Below, in pieces: positions 21,581-36,822 of a stretch of DNA of 64,000 nucleotides (the first letter of the stretch is position 1; every line of letters begins with the position of its first letter). The translations under genes were made by a program, and so were the position numbers. Source of the stretch: Pratylenchus scribneri (taxonomy: Eukaryota > Nematoda > Chromadorea > Rhabditida > Pratylenchidae); contig JAQSEB010000031.1 of assembly GCA_030063045.1 (NCBI GenBank), positions 372,001-436,000 of the forward strand. The letters run 5' to 3'. The notes beneath the pieces are model-generated. The model searched no databases. It was not told the origin of the DNA and saw nothing but the letters and a program-made list of their open reading frames with translations.

Positions 21581-22449
21581 ATGTCGATGTCTACTCCTTC
21601 ACCAGGTATCAAAAATAATAAAAAAAAATTCTAAATTATATTTTTAGGCAAACGACGAATGGACACTGATGTAATCAAATTAATCGAATCAAATCATGAA
21701 GTGATAATAACTGGTGGATTGAATGAATTTTTAGTGAAATTTTGTGGCCCGAAGGGAAGTAATTTATCAAACATAAAAATAAAAATGAAATATCTTGAAA
21801 TTTTAAGCTGCTTATGAAGGAGGAGTTTGGCGTGTTCGTGTTGATTTGCCCGAAAAATATCCTTTCAAATCTCCATCAATCGGATTCATCAACAAAATTT
21901 ACCATCCAAATATCGATGAGGCTTCGGGAACTGTCTGCCTGGATGTGATCAACCAAAGTTGGACTGCCCTTTACGGTGAAATAAATTTATTTATTTTTCT
22001 ATTTTAATGTAATTAAGACTTGTCAAATATTTTCGAGTCATTTTTGCCTCAACTTCTCACTTATCCAAATCCAACAGATCCATTGAATGGGGAGGCGGCT
22101 TCACTTTATCTCCACAAACCAGAGGTAAAAGATGGAATGATAATTGAAAATGTGGAATTAATAATGTTTAATTCAGGAATTCAAATCAAAATGCACGGAA
22201 TATGTCAAGTTAAAAAATTTTTCGATGAATTTTTATTAATTTTATGATAGAAAATTTGCTAGCGAAGAAGCACTTGAGGCTCTGGAAAGGCGGGCGATGA
22301 ACGGAGGAATGGAAGATAATGAATCCGGAGACGAAGATTATGATTCTGATTCAACTATATCAGACTTTTATGAAGGTTTAAAGGCCAAATTTAGTTTTAA
22401 TTTAATAAAATCAATTTTTACAGATGAAACTCAAGGGATGGAATTGTAG
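21581..22449 (+). CDS. UBE2H: Ubiquitin-conjugating enzyme E2 H
   Basis: E2 enzyme of the UBE2H class (C. elegans ubc-8 type; the human enzyme works with the CTLH/GID ligase). Six exons encode about 180 residues. The start is [20 protein letters not shown]. The E2 core has [20 protein letters not shown] and active-site Cys in [32 protein letters not shown] and LHKPEEFKSKC follow. It ends in the acidic tail typical of this class ([18 protein letters not shown]) and the TAG at 22447-22449. A short downstream gap leads to the PLK1 gene. Confidence 0.93.
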
Positions 22450-22737
22450 ATATGTAATTAATGTTCACAAATTTCAATTAATGCCACATTTTTTCTCTAA
22501 ATTTTAAAGCAAAGTGCTTGATAAAGACATCAATATCATCATCACATTCATCATTGTCAATTTTAATGCAATTATAAATGTTTTTTAATCTTGTATAAAC
22601 AATTTTATTTCTCTTTAAAAATTAATCTTCTTAAAAAATTTACTTTGGAGGAAATTTAAAAAGACCAAAAATGGACTGGGAATAATTAATAAGGTCAAAA
22701 ATGTGGATGAGGGGAGGGGAGGGCTATCCAGTCCAGT

Positions 22738-22826
22738 GCATGTGTTGCGGCCAATACTGATTATCGGCCAAAACTGATTTTGGCCGGTAGTTTTGGCCGG
22801 TAATCAGTATTGGCCGCAACACATGC
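22738..22826. mobile_element. 89-bp near-perfect foldback (MITE-like)
   Basis: Arms 22738-22775 and 22789-22826 are 38 bp with a single mismatch, around a 13-nt loop. The arm begins GCATGTGTTGCGGCCAATAC. TGCA occurs at both outer edges and may be a 4-bp target duplication. It lies about 260 bp upstream of the PLK1 start. Its repeat family is unknown to me. Confidence 0.7.
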
Positions 22827-23089
22827 AAATGCACTGAATAAATTATTTTTCACAACGATTGATTTTAGCGTAGTATTTTTAATTCAAAAAATATTTTTTG
22901 TCGTTTTTGGCTTCGATTCAGTTTCAGTGCCATTTCCTAGCTTTGCTTTATATTTTTCAGCCTCAACTTGTACTAAGATTTCAAAATTTACAAATCGAAG
23001 CCTTAATCTCATTCTTTTCCAGTAAATAAAACGTAATCATTTTGCATTATCTTCATCTAAATTGTATTTGTTCTACCGACTCAAAAGAA

Positions 23090-25506
<2,417 letters not shown>

Positions 25507-26298
25507 AGAAGACCCAGAGGAGAAGAAAATGGGATGTTACCATAGCAGTGCTTTGTAGTCATCATTCATTGCCTTTCATTTTTAATCTCCTTATAAAAAG
25601 AATTCCCTTCACCACAAAATAGCACGAACTCATTATTTCACCTATTATATCTGTATTTCCAAATGTATCCAACTAAAGAACGACCAACTCTTTTTTCTCC
25701 ACATATTTTTTTAAATATAATTTTCCATTAAATTTTGTTTGTTTCGGCATAAATATTGACGAATTTATTTTATATTAATATTTCTTTAAATTTAAATTTC
25801 ACTTTACTTTTACTGCATTAGAATACTACTTTACTTTCACATCCCCTCCCCATGTGGCCTTATTTACTTAATTCCAGAAAGCCTTGAAAAAATGGCCAAA
25901 TCCCACTTCTCTCATTTTCCAATTTCCTTTTATGTAAAGCCGCGTGCCCTACTCCCCTCACTCAGCCTTCCTATTAGAGCCAGTCAGCTCTTCTTCTAGG
26001 GTGTTTCCATTTTGGACACACGGCAACTATTTCTGTCTGACGGCATTCACAAAATAGACTGGACGAGAAGAAAAAATGAGAATAGACAAGGCACAATATT
26101 AAATGGATTCGACCACTATTGGGGGATTGAAGTGTCAGTCAGTCCCAATCCCAAAGTCCCAATTCCCGGCAATATAATCTATTTTTGTGAAGAGTGCCGG
26201 ACTTTTACATTTTTACCTCATAGTTCCAATTCTTAAAACCGTTTTTTGCTAACAAATTACAAAAAATTTTAGATATTTCATTTATAATTTTACCCAAA
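25507..26298. other. Intergenic, plk-1 to elks-1
   Basis: The AT-rich 3' UTR of the kinase gene leads into the upstream region of the ELKS gene. A 74-codon ORF at 26012 has no homology I recognise. A TTTTAG acceptor-like site lies about 30 bp before the ELKS ATG and could be a trans-splice or 5' UTR intron site. Confidence 0.5.
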
Positions 26299-29200
26299 AT
26301 GTTCCCCGGCTACTTTGGTCCGGGCTCCCAATATTTTGGATATTTTCCACAACAAAGATCGACTGCTTATCATCACCAGCAAATTCCAAATTCTATTTTA
26401 AATGACCAAACAACAATGCCGCTATCTTCAATTCCTATAACCGGATCTGACCCGTTCTCTACAGCCATTCAACAGAATCAAGATCGACGCGATGGCCGTG
26501 ACATGCTGCTTTCCATGCGGTTAATTAACATTAACAATCAATAATTCCCTTTATATTTACAGAAAATATCGATCTCTTGACGGCAGTCAATTCCTAGGCC
26601 AATTAGACCAATCTGCTGGTGCAGCCACTTCTACTGGCTACAAACTGGACCATTCCTTGGATAACCATGAAGGAATATTCCAACAACATTCGACAACACG
26701 TCAATCCAACGGAAAGAATTTCGACACATCCCAAATGTTGTTGATGCATGCCCCAGCCCCAGGACCGGCTCCAACCACCAGCAATGCTTATGAACAACAA
26801 CCAATGCCGAATTATTCATCTAAATTCCATCCACAAATGACAATGGACAATGCCACCGTAGGTGGCGGACAATTTAAAGGAGGCATGGGCGGTGGTGGAA
26901 ACACCAGCAGCAATAATCCAATGCGAATGCCATAGTTGGTTTATAATTTATTTTTATCAATCTTTTACTTTTATCGATCCCCAATTTTCAGCAGCATTAA
27001 CACCAACAATTATGGATTATTGACTGGAACTTTAAACGGATATGGCGAAAACAATTTTGACCTATTGGCCAACAATGCTTGCCTTTATTATCCGCCAATT
27101 TCGGCCACGTCCATCCTTCAACAGGTAAATTTTAATTAAAATGGCTAATATTTAATGGATATTATTTTCAGATTGAATTTGATTCTTCCGCTCTTCGCCG
27201 AGAATTCTCCTCCATTTGTGACCGTTATAATTCATTGGCCGCTACCATTCAATTATTTTGGGCGCCAGAATTGCAAAAAGAGAGGCAAAAAAGAAAGGAA
27301 GAGGCGATTCGAGCCGATCAATTGGAACAACGACTTTCACAGAAAAATGTGAATTTTTATTAATAAAAATAATAATTAAATATAAAAAATTTAAGTCTGA
27401 AACACAATTTCTTCGAGTTGAATTGGACCGACGCCGGGAGGAAGAGGACAGCGGCATTGGAAGACCGTAAATTTTAATTCAAATTTAATCAATAAATTTG
27501 AATTCAGTCTTTCGTATCCTCGCGATTTCACCGACCACTCAATTACATTGCACGAATGGCAAACATTGAAGACCAAATTGGAGCGAAGCGAATTGAGTTT
27601 GGCGGAAAGGACGAGAGAATTACAAAATGCCGAAATGAGGACAAAATGTGCGGAAGAGCAAAAGGTTAATAAATTAATTTAAATGAGATTAACTTTAATT
27701 TTTAGGAAGAAGTTGAAAGACGATGTGAAATTTTGTCAAAATCAAATTCACTCAACGAAGCCCAACTAAAATTATTGCACGAAGATTTGAATGTTCTTCG
27801 AGGCAAATTGGAGCTGAAAAATCAACAATTGGAAACGAGGGAAAAGGCAAATAAAAATGCGGAAGCCAAAATGGATTCATTGCGGATGGAATTGAAGGAA
27901 AGTCAACAAAATGTGCAGGTTTGGATTAAGCAAAATAATTTTAATTTGAATTAATTTGTTTTTTTAGGACGGTGAACGACGAATTTCACAGCTGACCCAT
28001 CGATTGGACCAAATGGAGAAGGAAATGCGAGAACAGAATTCACAAATGGAAATACTCAAACAGAGACTAATTCAGGTCAAAAAAAGATTAATTATTTAAC
28101 TAAATATTATTTTTTAGCAGCCAAACACCAAAGCCGAAATGGAATTTCAACAAAAATTGGAGAATGCAATGGATGACCGGCGAAAATTGGAACAATTGAT
28201 TGACCAATTGAGGCAACAAAATGAAGCAGAAAAACAACAACAACTTCAGCAATTCCTCCAAGAAAGGGAACAACTCCAAGCAAATATTGCCTACCTTAAG
28301 GTAAATTAAAATTAAAATTATTTGACTCATTTTTTGAAGAAAGAATTGGCCGATCGACATGTTCTGATCAGTTCCCAATCGGAGAAAATTTCCCAATTGG
28401 ATGCGGTCAAAAATGGAATAAATGGCATCAAATTTGATGGAATTGAAGAAAATAATGGTTCTTCGTCGATGAGGAAAGAAATTGACAAAAATAAGGAGGA
28501 GAATAATTCATTGGAGGAAATGGACAGATTGCATCGAGAAATGGATCGAATGCTGAAAAGGATTCAACAATTGGAAAGGGAAAAGGAGGAATTGTTGGCC
28601 AAAAAAGAAGCAATTGGAACAAACAACAGGTTTTGGATATTCATCAATTAATTCATTCCATCAATTTTAGTTTGAATTTCACTGAATATTCTGGAGCAGA
28701 ATTGACATCGGATGAGCGGGTGAATTCATTTCGGCAACGGTAAAAGGATACAAAAATGGGAAATTTAAATATTATTTTAAACTCAAAATTAATTAAAATG
28801 AATAATTTTTAAATTGAATTTTTCTTAAGGATTCGTGATTTGGAGGAGGCCCTTCGTGAGTCGGTGGAATGTACGGCAGAGAAGGACAAATCATTGAGCG
28901 AACAAAAAAGACTTGTGGAAAAATTGTCCAACCAAGTTAGTTTTAATTTTATTAAAAAAAATTAAAATATTTTCGGTGAATGAATTATTTGAATCAAGTG
29001 GAAATTTGGCCACAATTACTTCTCAACAACGGCAAACCCGCGATGCTTTGGCCCAATTGGCCGAAACACAAAAACAATTGGAGGAGGAGAGGCAACAAAG
29101 GCAGAGACAAATTACAGCAATTCGGTCGGTAAAAATACAAAACATTTTAATTTTAATTGAATTAATTAACATAGATGGATTAATTTTGAATATTTTCAGA

Positions 29201-29809
29201 AAGGAACTTGGCATGGCTTTGGTGGCCGAAAAGGAGGCGGCAATCTCGCTGATCCAGCGAAGTTGCCCCCTCATTGAATCAATTCCAGGATTACGCGAAA
29301 AATTGGATTCACTTCAACGGCAAAAAGAGGCCTTAAAGCATACATTGTTGATGTCGTCGACCACCACAAATGATGACCAAAACAATTTTGGCCAACAATT
29401 TAGTGCCACTAAATTGGACCCGTCTTCAGGTTTTAAAAATTATAAAACATATTCCAAACCATTTAATCTCTAAAATGACATCGAAAAAACATCAAAATTA
29501 TTAGCTTAATTAATTCCCAAATTTTTTAAAGTGCTTCGATCGCCTCCAATGGTTCAGCCAATGTTCGCCACCCCCACCTATGCTCATTCTAATGCACCGC
29601 CGTCATCTTTCACCCATCCAATTCGAATTCAAACTACCGGCTATGGAGGCAGCGGCGGTCCATTCGGCATTTCGGCACCGGCTTCCCTCAATTTGTATAC
29701 ATCATCATCCACTTTTGTAAGTCATTTTTCGTTTTTTCGAATATATTTAATTTTTCAGGACAATTTTGGTGCCCATCAGCAGGCAGATGAGGAAGGAATT
29801 TGGGCATAA
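26299..29809 (+). CDS. elks-1: ELKS/ERC/CAST active-zone scaffold
   Basis: Presynaptic cytomatrix protein that links RIM, liprin and Rab6. The N-terminal ~200 residues are Gln/Asn/Gly/Pro-rich and disordered. From about 27170 onward, ten or more exons encode an almost continuous coiled coil (for example LEQRLSQKNSETQFLRVELD, EQLIDQLRQQNEAEKQQQ). The late blocks align with ERC: RQTRDALAQLAETQKQLEEE and KELGMALVAEKEAAISLIQR, then KEALKHTL. The protein ends DEEGIWA-stop, the C-terminal motif by which ELKS binds the RIM PDZ domain; this makes the assignment firm. The spacer before that tail is Pro/Ser/Gly-rich. Confidence 0.85.
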
Positions 29810-30119
29810 ATGAAAACAATGATTGGATATTTTTTTTCCTCATTTTCGATGCCAAAAATAAAATTAATTGGAAACAATTTCACATTTTCATCTTTTTTTG
29901 CATGAATAAATTTTAAAACAAAAAATGGACCAATTAGAAAATGAATAAACCAATCCATTTGACAATTTTTACACAATAAAATGGGCTCCTCCATTTCTTT
30001 TATGATGTGTGATAAAATTAATTAATTGATTTATTTTCAAACTACCGACCACCGAATCAAATTACACAGGTCCTATTTTCACTTTAAATTGTTAAATTCA
30101 TTTTTTTCCAAATTTTCTA

Positions 30120-31963
30120 ATGGATTTACGCAATCGAACAATTACGGCGCCATGGATTTGGTTCGATGGCCGTTTTTGTGCGAATGTTCAAATCCAATTG
30201 GATCAGGAAGGCCGAATTGCGTCAATTCTACAAAAAGAAGTTCAAAGGGAAGAGAAGGGGCCATCCGGATTAATAAATTTCGACAATTTGGTTTTGTTTT
30301 TATTTTTATTGAATCCAAATCAATTCATCGTTTAGGCACTTTTGCCCGGTTTTGTAAATGCCCATTCCCATTCTTTTCATCGATTTTTGCGTGGCCGATC
30401 CCAAATAGGATGCATGGAAGCGGATAATTTTTGGAAATGGCGTCAAAATATGTACAAATTGGTGGAAAATATCAATTTTGATACACTGAAGAATGTAAGA
30501 AAATGGGCCAATTATTTTTTGTTTAATGTTCTTTTCTCAAAGATGTGCATTGACACTTTCCGTGAAATGCTTTCGGCCGGCATCACTACGGTTGGCGAGT
30601 AAGTCAAAACATTGGAAATATAATAAATTGATTCATTAATGCAGATTCCATTATGTTCATCATGCTGGAAATGGAAATAATGGTGATGGTGATGGTCGTT
30701 TTGCATTGGATTTGGCGGTGGCCGAGGCGGCACGTGAAGTTGGCATTCGATTGGTTTTGATTGGTAGAGATTATTTTAAATATTTATACAATATTTTGTA
30801 GAAACACTTTATATGCGTGCTGGTTTCAATCAACAAACATTTCAACCGGAACAATGGCGTTTTGCGAACCGAACAGTCGATGAATTTTTGGAACATGTTG
30901 AAAAATTGAACACAGAAATTGGCAAGGAAAATTACAATGGGCTAGTCACATTGGCTCTGGCAGGTTAACAAATATTTAAATCAAATTTTTATTTTGGAAT
31001 TTAAGCAAAATTATGCCTAATAAGAATCAGACTTTAAGTAGTAACCATTCATTCATTCTCTTTGTTTTTAAGTTCATTCCCTTCGGGCCGTTCCATTGGC
31101 CGAATCTGCCCGCCTTTTGCACTTTGCCGTGGCCCATCAATTTCCTCTTCACATTCATTTGGAGGAACAACCGGGGGAATTGGCCGATTGTCGAACATTT
31201 CATGATGGCCGTTTGCCAAGTGAATTATTATTCCAAAATGTGATTGGAAATGAAAAAATGGTTGGAAAAATGGAATTCAAAATAAACTCAAAAATATTCA
31301 TCAGAATTTGGAATTCCTAACAGCAGTCCATTGCACCCATACCCCCAGGCATTTAATGGACAAATTTGCTCAAAGAGGTGCCAACATTTGCATTTGTCCC
31401 ACAACGGAAGGATATTTGGGCGATGGAATTCCAATTTTGGATGCAAATGACGAAATTTGCTTGGGCACCGATTGCAACAACCGAATTGGTAAATAAAATA
31501 AAATTATGGATGGATAAATATTGACTATTTTTGCAGCAATTTTGGAAGAAATGCGATGGATGGCATTTTGTCAAAATGTATGAAAATATTCATAAATTAA
31601 TTTAATCGACACATTCAGATGCGAACAAATTCGAGGAATTGTGCCGGATTGACAGCACAAAAATTATTGGAAACGGCCACCAAAAATGGGGCAAAATCAT
31701 TGGGAATTCACAAAAATGTTGGAGAATTCAGCGTCGGAAAATATTTGGTAATTTCTTTTTTCAAATTTTCCGTAATTAAATTTGCCCTAAAGGATTTCAT
31801 CGCCATCGATTTGAATTCACCCCGATTGAATCAATTCATTACGGATTTGGATGGAAGCAGCCAATTGTTGGATGCAATTATATTCAGTGCAGGAAATGCG
31901 GAAATTTTGATGAGTTTTGTGGCCGGACAAATGCGTTTTGGAAGAAGAGGTGCCCTTCAATAA
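30120..31963 (+). CDS. HutF-like formiminoglutamate deiminase (amidohydrolase family)
   Basis: Amidohydrolase of the HutF/chlorohydrolase group, predicted to deiminate N-formimino-L-glutamate in histidine breakdown. The N-terminal strand ITAPWIWFDG is typical. Metal ligands are visible: PGFVNAHSHSFHR (HxH), HIHLEEQ (His), VHCTHT and LGTDCNN (Asp). Other HutF landmarks are the segment FWKWRQNMY, the block TTVGEFHYVHH, LYMRAGF, VHSLRAVPL and CPTTEGYLGDGI. About nine exons with short nematode-type introns show it is a resident nuclear gene. It starts 310 bp after the ELKS stop on the same strand. A related aminohydrolase function (for example guanine deaminase-like) cannot be excluded, but the VHSLRAVP and EFHYVHH blocks favour HutF. 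Confidence 0.75.
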
Positions 31964-32120
31964 CAAACAACAAAAACAATAGAATTATTACACCCACCTA
32001 ATATTCAATTTAATTATTAATTATTCATTCATAATTTGTTTATTTTTATTTTAATAAAATAATTAATAAAATGGCACAAATAAAATGTGAAATTTATCAA
32101 AAATATACAACAAAATGAAA

Positions 32121-34807
32121 TTATTGAAGTTCGTCGTCTTTCTCAATTGGAATTCTGATGACATTTTCTTCATCCATGCCGGTCATTGATGGCTGGTCCC
32201 TTCCTCCCTTGTCCTCCTCCTCTTCCCTCAATTTTCCATTCATTAAATTTGTTTGTTTTGTCATTGTCGGTGGTCTGTCCACAATTTTATTGTCTTCTTG
32301 ACGAGAAAATCGCCTTCCATTATTTACGGTTGCATTCGCATAACTCTGCCCAAATAAATATTAATTCTAATTGAATAATTTTGATTTGATTACCCTCTTT
32401 CGTTCGCCATGATGATGATGTTCCAATTCTTCCAATTCCTCCAATTCCATTGGTGGACCCAATTGGAAAAGGCCCATTTCCACATATCTAAAAAGATATT
32501 AATATTGTTCCAAGGGTAAATTTGAACCTGAGAAGAACATCCGTCCAGCAGCCGGCCGCAGTAAAGCAAAATAAATAATCGGCCTAAAATTGAATAAATT
32601 AAAATTAATTATTTTTTGAAGGGTACCGGATATATTGTTTGTGTGAAGATCATACTAATTAAAGTTGATTGACTGAATCGATGTTCCGAAAGGCCCAATT
32701 GATATTTAATTGTGTTCGTCTCGAAGAATGTCATCCCAAATCCAACCCAATTGACCACAACGGCGGCCAATGCGACACTGGGCAAAAAACGGCGAGTGGC
32801 GTGAACATCCCTTAAATAGGTAATTGAGAATTTATTTATATTTGATTTGAATAATTAATTGTTTAACTTACTCAAAATGAAGGGCCATAATTCGTCGAAG
32901 GCACAAAAATTGAAGCCATTCCGATAATTGAATTAAAGTCAAAGAAAATGTTCGAAGCAATGCTTCACGCCAAGGCAAAAATCCATCAGCACGTTGAAAA
33001 TGCAATTCAAGAACCTAAAAAATGGAATTACTATTGAGGATGAATTTTGAATGAACCTGAAGAACCAATTTGGCACTCATAAAAGCGGCACTCCCAAAAA
33101 TGAGTACCAGATCGCCACGTGATTCCGCTTTATGATGCGGATCAAATCTTTTGAATGTGATTGAATGGCGAGACCAAATCCAAAGCTGAACATAGAATTG
33201 AAATAGGATATTAAAAAGGAATAAAAACCGTTGAAAATAAAAATAATTGTGCCAAACTGGCCGCAAATTCCACATAATCGTCGAGCATTGAGCCTCGATG
33301 GTACATTTGATCGAAGAGGATGGCAAAATAAAGTCCAACAAACCACCGAAAAATGACCATCAAAGCAGTCAGCCATGCCAAAATGAGCAGTGAAATGACC
33401 AATGACATTTGCAATTCCAGCGTAGGCAATTGGCGCCGATGCTGGGTCGAAGGATCCAAACCTTAATATTGACTAAATATTTCTTAAACAGTGTTTTGAA
33501 ATTACCATAAATTTTAGAGACATCCCCCATCATTCCCTGGAGCATTCGTCGAATACTCTTCTTTTCCTGAAATATTTCCACAATTTGGGTCAAAATTATT
33601 GAGGGGAATTTGCCTGTCTTTTACGGATTAATTCATCCGCCCTTTGCTCTGCTCTTCCACAGGCCAGCCAATGGGCGACCAACATCACCGGGAAAAATTC
33701 AGAGGCGCAGGAAATGATAGCCGAATTCAGAAGGCCTTTATGCAAATAATACCTTAAAATTATAAATGAATTGAATTTAATTTTAAATGGATGAAATTAA
33801 CCAAATTTTCTGTGTTCCCTTCAGCGACAATTCCGGATCGCATGTATAAGTCCGTTTGATAACCGGACACCTAAAATAATATTAAATAAAATTGCCAAAT
33901 TTATTAAATTATTTTTCGAATTCTTTTTTTATCAGTGTTATTTTGAATCTTAATTAATTAAAAAAATCACTGACCAATATCCGGATATCTCCTTCCGTTG
34001 GCACAATTCTTGATAGCTTAAATATCCTTTGAAGACGACAATTTTGATCCAAACAATCATCAAAACCACATTCACCCATTTTCTTGTAATTAAATCGAAT
34101 TGGCTTTCTTGTGGGCCAAAATAGGCGCTGAAATGTTGATTATTGGAAAGTGACCATTAATTTTATTTTATTTTACCGTTGCCAAATGTAAACCAATGAA
34201 AGGACACAAAATGAGATCATCAGTAAATTATAAATTGCTTCCTGCCATTGTTCCTCTGCTCCGGTGGCATCAATCATCTATGAAAAATAAATCAATAAAA
34301 TGAATTTAATTTGACTAACTTTGTCACAATTGCTGAATGCAATGTTGAATACCAGAAAATAGGCATATCCAAGTGCAATGCCGGTGGTGAGGGCGAATGC
34401 CGAAACCATTGTGGGTCGTGGAATTGTGTACGGTCGACTCAGTTTTGGGAAGGCGCCGCGTTGAGCTTGGCACATGAAAATCAGCTGCAGAATTCCACAT
34501 GAGAACATTAGGACGCCGACAGCCTAAAATTGATTGGATTAAATTTATTTTAAAATTAATTAATTGAATTGAATTAATTACCAACCAAATGATATATCCT
34601 CAAATAATAAATTGTATCGGAACGGTTCAGCAGCACATATAAATTGATGAGAACGCAGGAAATGGCCACCAAATAGAGGGTAACCGAAAATGCATTCATT
34701 TTGTTCATTCGTTGCTCAAATTGACTGAAAATATTGCGAATTGGTGAAATGGCATAATTCAAAAGGGAGGAATGAATTGATGAAGGAATTTGTGATGTTT
34801 TTGCCAT
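32121..34807 (-). CDS. Otopetrin-like multi-pass proton channel
   Basis: About ten or more predicted TM helices over roughly twelve exons: AFSVTLYLVAISCVLINLYV, GVLMFSCGILQLIFMCQA, TMVSAFALTTGIALGYAYF, WVNVVLMIVWIKIVVF, and others. The pattern fits otopetrins: YYLHKGLLNSAI...ASEFFPVMLVAHW resembles the YPFxxEYSL...YVMW block. The last third (dipeptide ESRGDLVLIFGSAA; TLIQLSEWLQFLCLRR; RRFLPSVALAAVVNWVGFGM; FTAAGCWTDVLLRY) resembles the otopetrin C-half ending in FYRMHAVASLFEVY. The cytoplasmic tail has Glu-rich then four-His sequence (ELEELEELEHHHH). Identity is low, so another multi-pass family remains possible. Confidence 0.6.
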
Positions 34808-36822
34808 TTCCTCTTTTTTTGTTTAAATTCCTTAAATTTTTGAACGCAATAATGAGAGGAAGAAAAATGCTTGGAGGAATTTAGGGAGGGCCACTTGTTT
34901 GCTGATTAGTCAACAATTAATTATTTTGTTGGGATAAAATGAATGTGATGGATTGAAGGCAGAGGTGGATGGATTTACTTATTTTTGTTCCCTATTGGAG
35001 AATATGTGTTAAAAACGATGTTCCACTAGAGGAGCCCAATTTTATATTAGATTGTGGTAACTTTTTTGCATCTATTGAGGGAGGATTTTCAAAATTGGCA
35101 AATTTTATTTAAACTTAAAGAAAGCGGATGGAGGATGGGAGAGGCAGAAAAGATGGCGGCAATTGGTAGGAAGAAATGTGGGGGGTCGAAACAATATTGG
35201 GCCACCGAAATGGACGGCGGAAGGATAAAAGAATTGGCGGTGCTTTGGAAAGGGCAACCCCGAATCCCTCCAGCCAAAATTGGAATTATTCAAAGAGAGG
35301 AAATTGTCTCTTCTTTGTGGGAACATTCATTCAAGGGGGAATGGAAATGGAAGGAGTTTTTGAAGGGGATGGGCTGGAATAAAAGAAAAGAGGTACGGAC
35401 ATGGACAGAGCCCCCCATAAAGCAGAGTTGCCCAAATAACTCTCAAGGACCATATTCGTCCTCAAAGTTCCCATAAATTCAAATTTTCCCATCTATGTAT
35501 TCCGTTTTGTATGGGCCAATGGTATTAAAAAAATCTAAAACCGACTTCTCCCAATTGTGTGGGAGAAATATAAGGTTTTGGGCTCTTCTCTTCATTCCTT
35601 CCTATTCCTACCCAACTAATCTTCTCTTTGAATTCTTATTCCCTTCTTCTTGAATGAATAAGACCTTATTTCCACTTTACACGCCTACGATCGAATTTTT
35701 GTGCTTTAATTCTTCATCATTTTGATGGGTCATTTCGAAGGAAGATTAATGGGATTAGGCCTAAATGAAATGAGGTGGATGGGAGACAATCATAAAATAA
35801 AGGAATGAATGGAAACCATTTGGTTTAAATAGATGAGAATATTTTCGGCCAAATGTCAAATTTTACTTATTATAAAGAGAATATGGGAATAAATTAGAAG
35901 GGAATAATTTATAGTTCGATAAGATCACCCTAAGGCACTCCTATTTGTTAAAAATTTATAGGTCGGGAAATTATTCATAACCTGTGCGATTACGTTCGTT
36001 TTTGATTTGGCCTTTTCTTTTGTTATCAGCAGGAAATAATGGCAGGAAACATTTGCTGCTTTTTAGTCAGTGATTTGTTGTTTATTGATGATCGTGATCG
36101 GATGACGGTTCGCCTTTGTCCAATTTGCGGCCAAATGTTGATCGAATTGAATTATCAAACACATCATTTGTCAGTAATAAATTTCATTGATTGACTGGAC
36201 TCAGTCTTAAATTGATCAAATATTATTTTTAAATTAAAGCAGTATGAAAAAGTGGGTAATGCTTATAAACAAATTGACCCTCTGCTTAAATTCCACTTCA
36301 TGTTTGTTTTGCCGGTAAATTAAGAGCCCATTTTCACATAGACAGTGGGCGGAAAAGGAAAGGTTAAGTGTATTTGAAGTGGATGGATGGATTAAAAAAC
36401 TGCCGTCATCTTCACATTAATAGTTTTAGACACCAAATAATCTACCTTAATTGTTTGCCTATTTTACAATTTCAATGTTTTCACCTTACTTTTTCCTTCC
36501 GTTCACCCTTATTTTGATATTGCCATTCAGCCATTTATTAAAGTAAATTGCTGGAAATTTAATTATCCATAAGTTTCACACACATCATAAAGGAAATAAT
36601 TTATTTATTAGTTAAATAAAATATAAAAATAGACAATTAGTTAATTAAAATATAAAAGTGGACAATGTCAATTGGATTATTTATTTGATGAAAGAAGGAA
36701 AATATGTATGGGAATCTGATGTCATTTATTGTCAAAAGTCCGATGGAAGCATTCATTATATTTGTTTTGGTGTTATCCGCATCCATTCATCATCATTCAA
36801 GGTCGAGTTTATGCCATCAAAT
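34808..36822. other. Two-kilobase intergenic region
   Basis: No convincing gene on either strand. The 140-codon ORF at 35054-35476 (+) has no homology I recognise, lacks splice-linked partners, and shows no codon pattern like its neighbours. The rest is AT-rich. It lies between two divergently unrelated minus-strand genes, so it probably holds the promoter of the otopetrin-like gene. Confidence 0.5.

Noticed and set aside
32121..34807. Bestrophin or anoctamin assignment for the multi-pass protein
   Set aside because: No bestrophin N-terminal RFP-type motif or anoctamin DUF590 landmarks; the late helices fit otopetrins better.
35054..35476. 140-codon plus-strand ORF
   Set aside because: No homology I recognise, no splice partners, overlapping open frames on the other strand; not supported.
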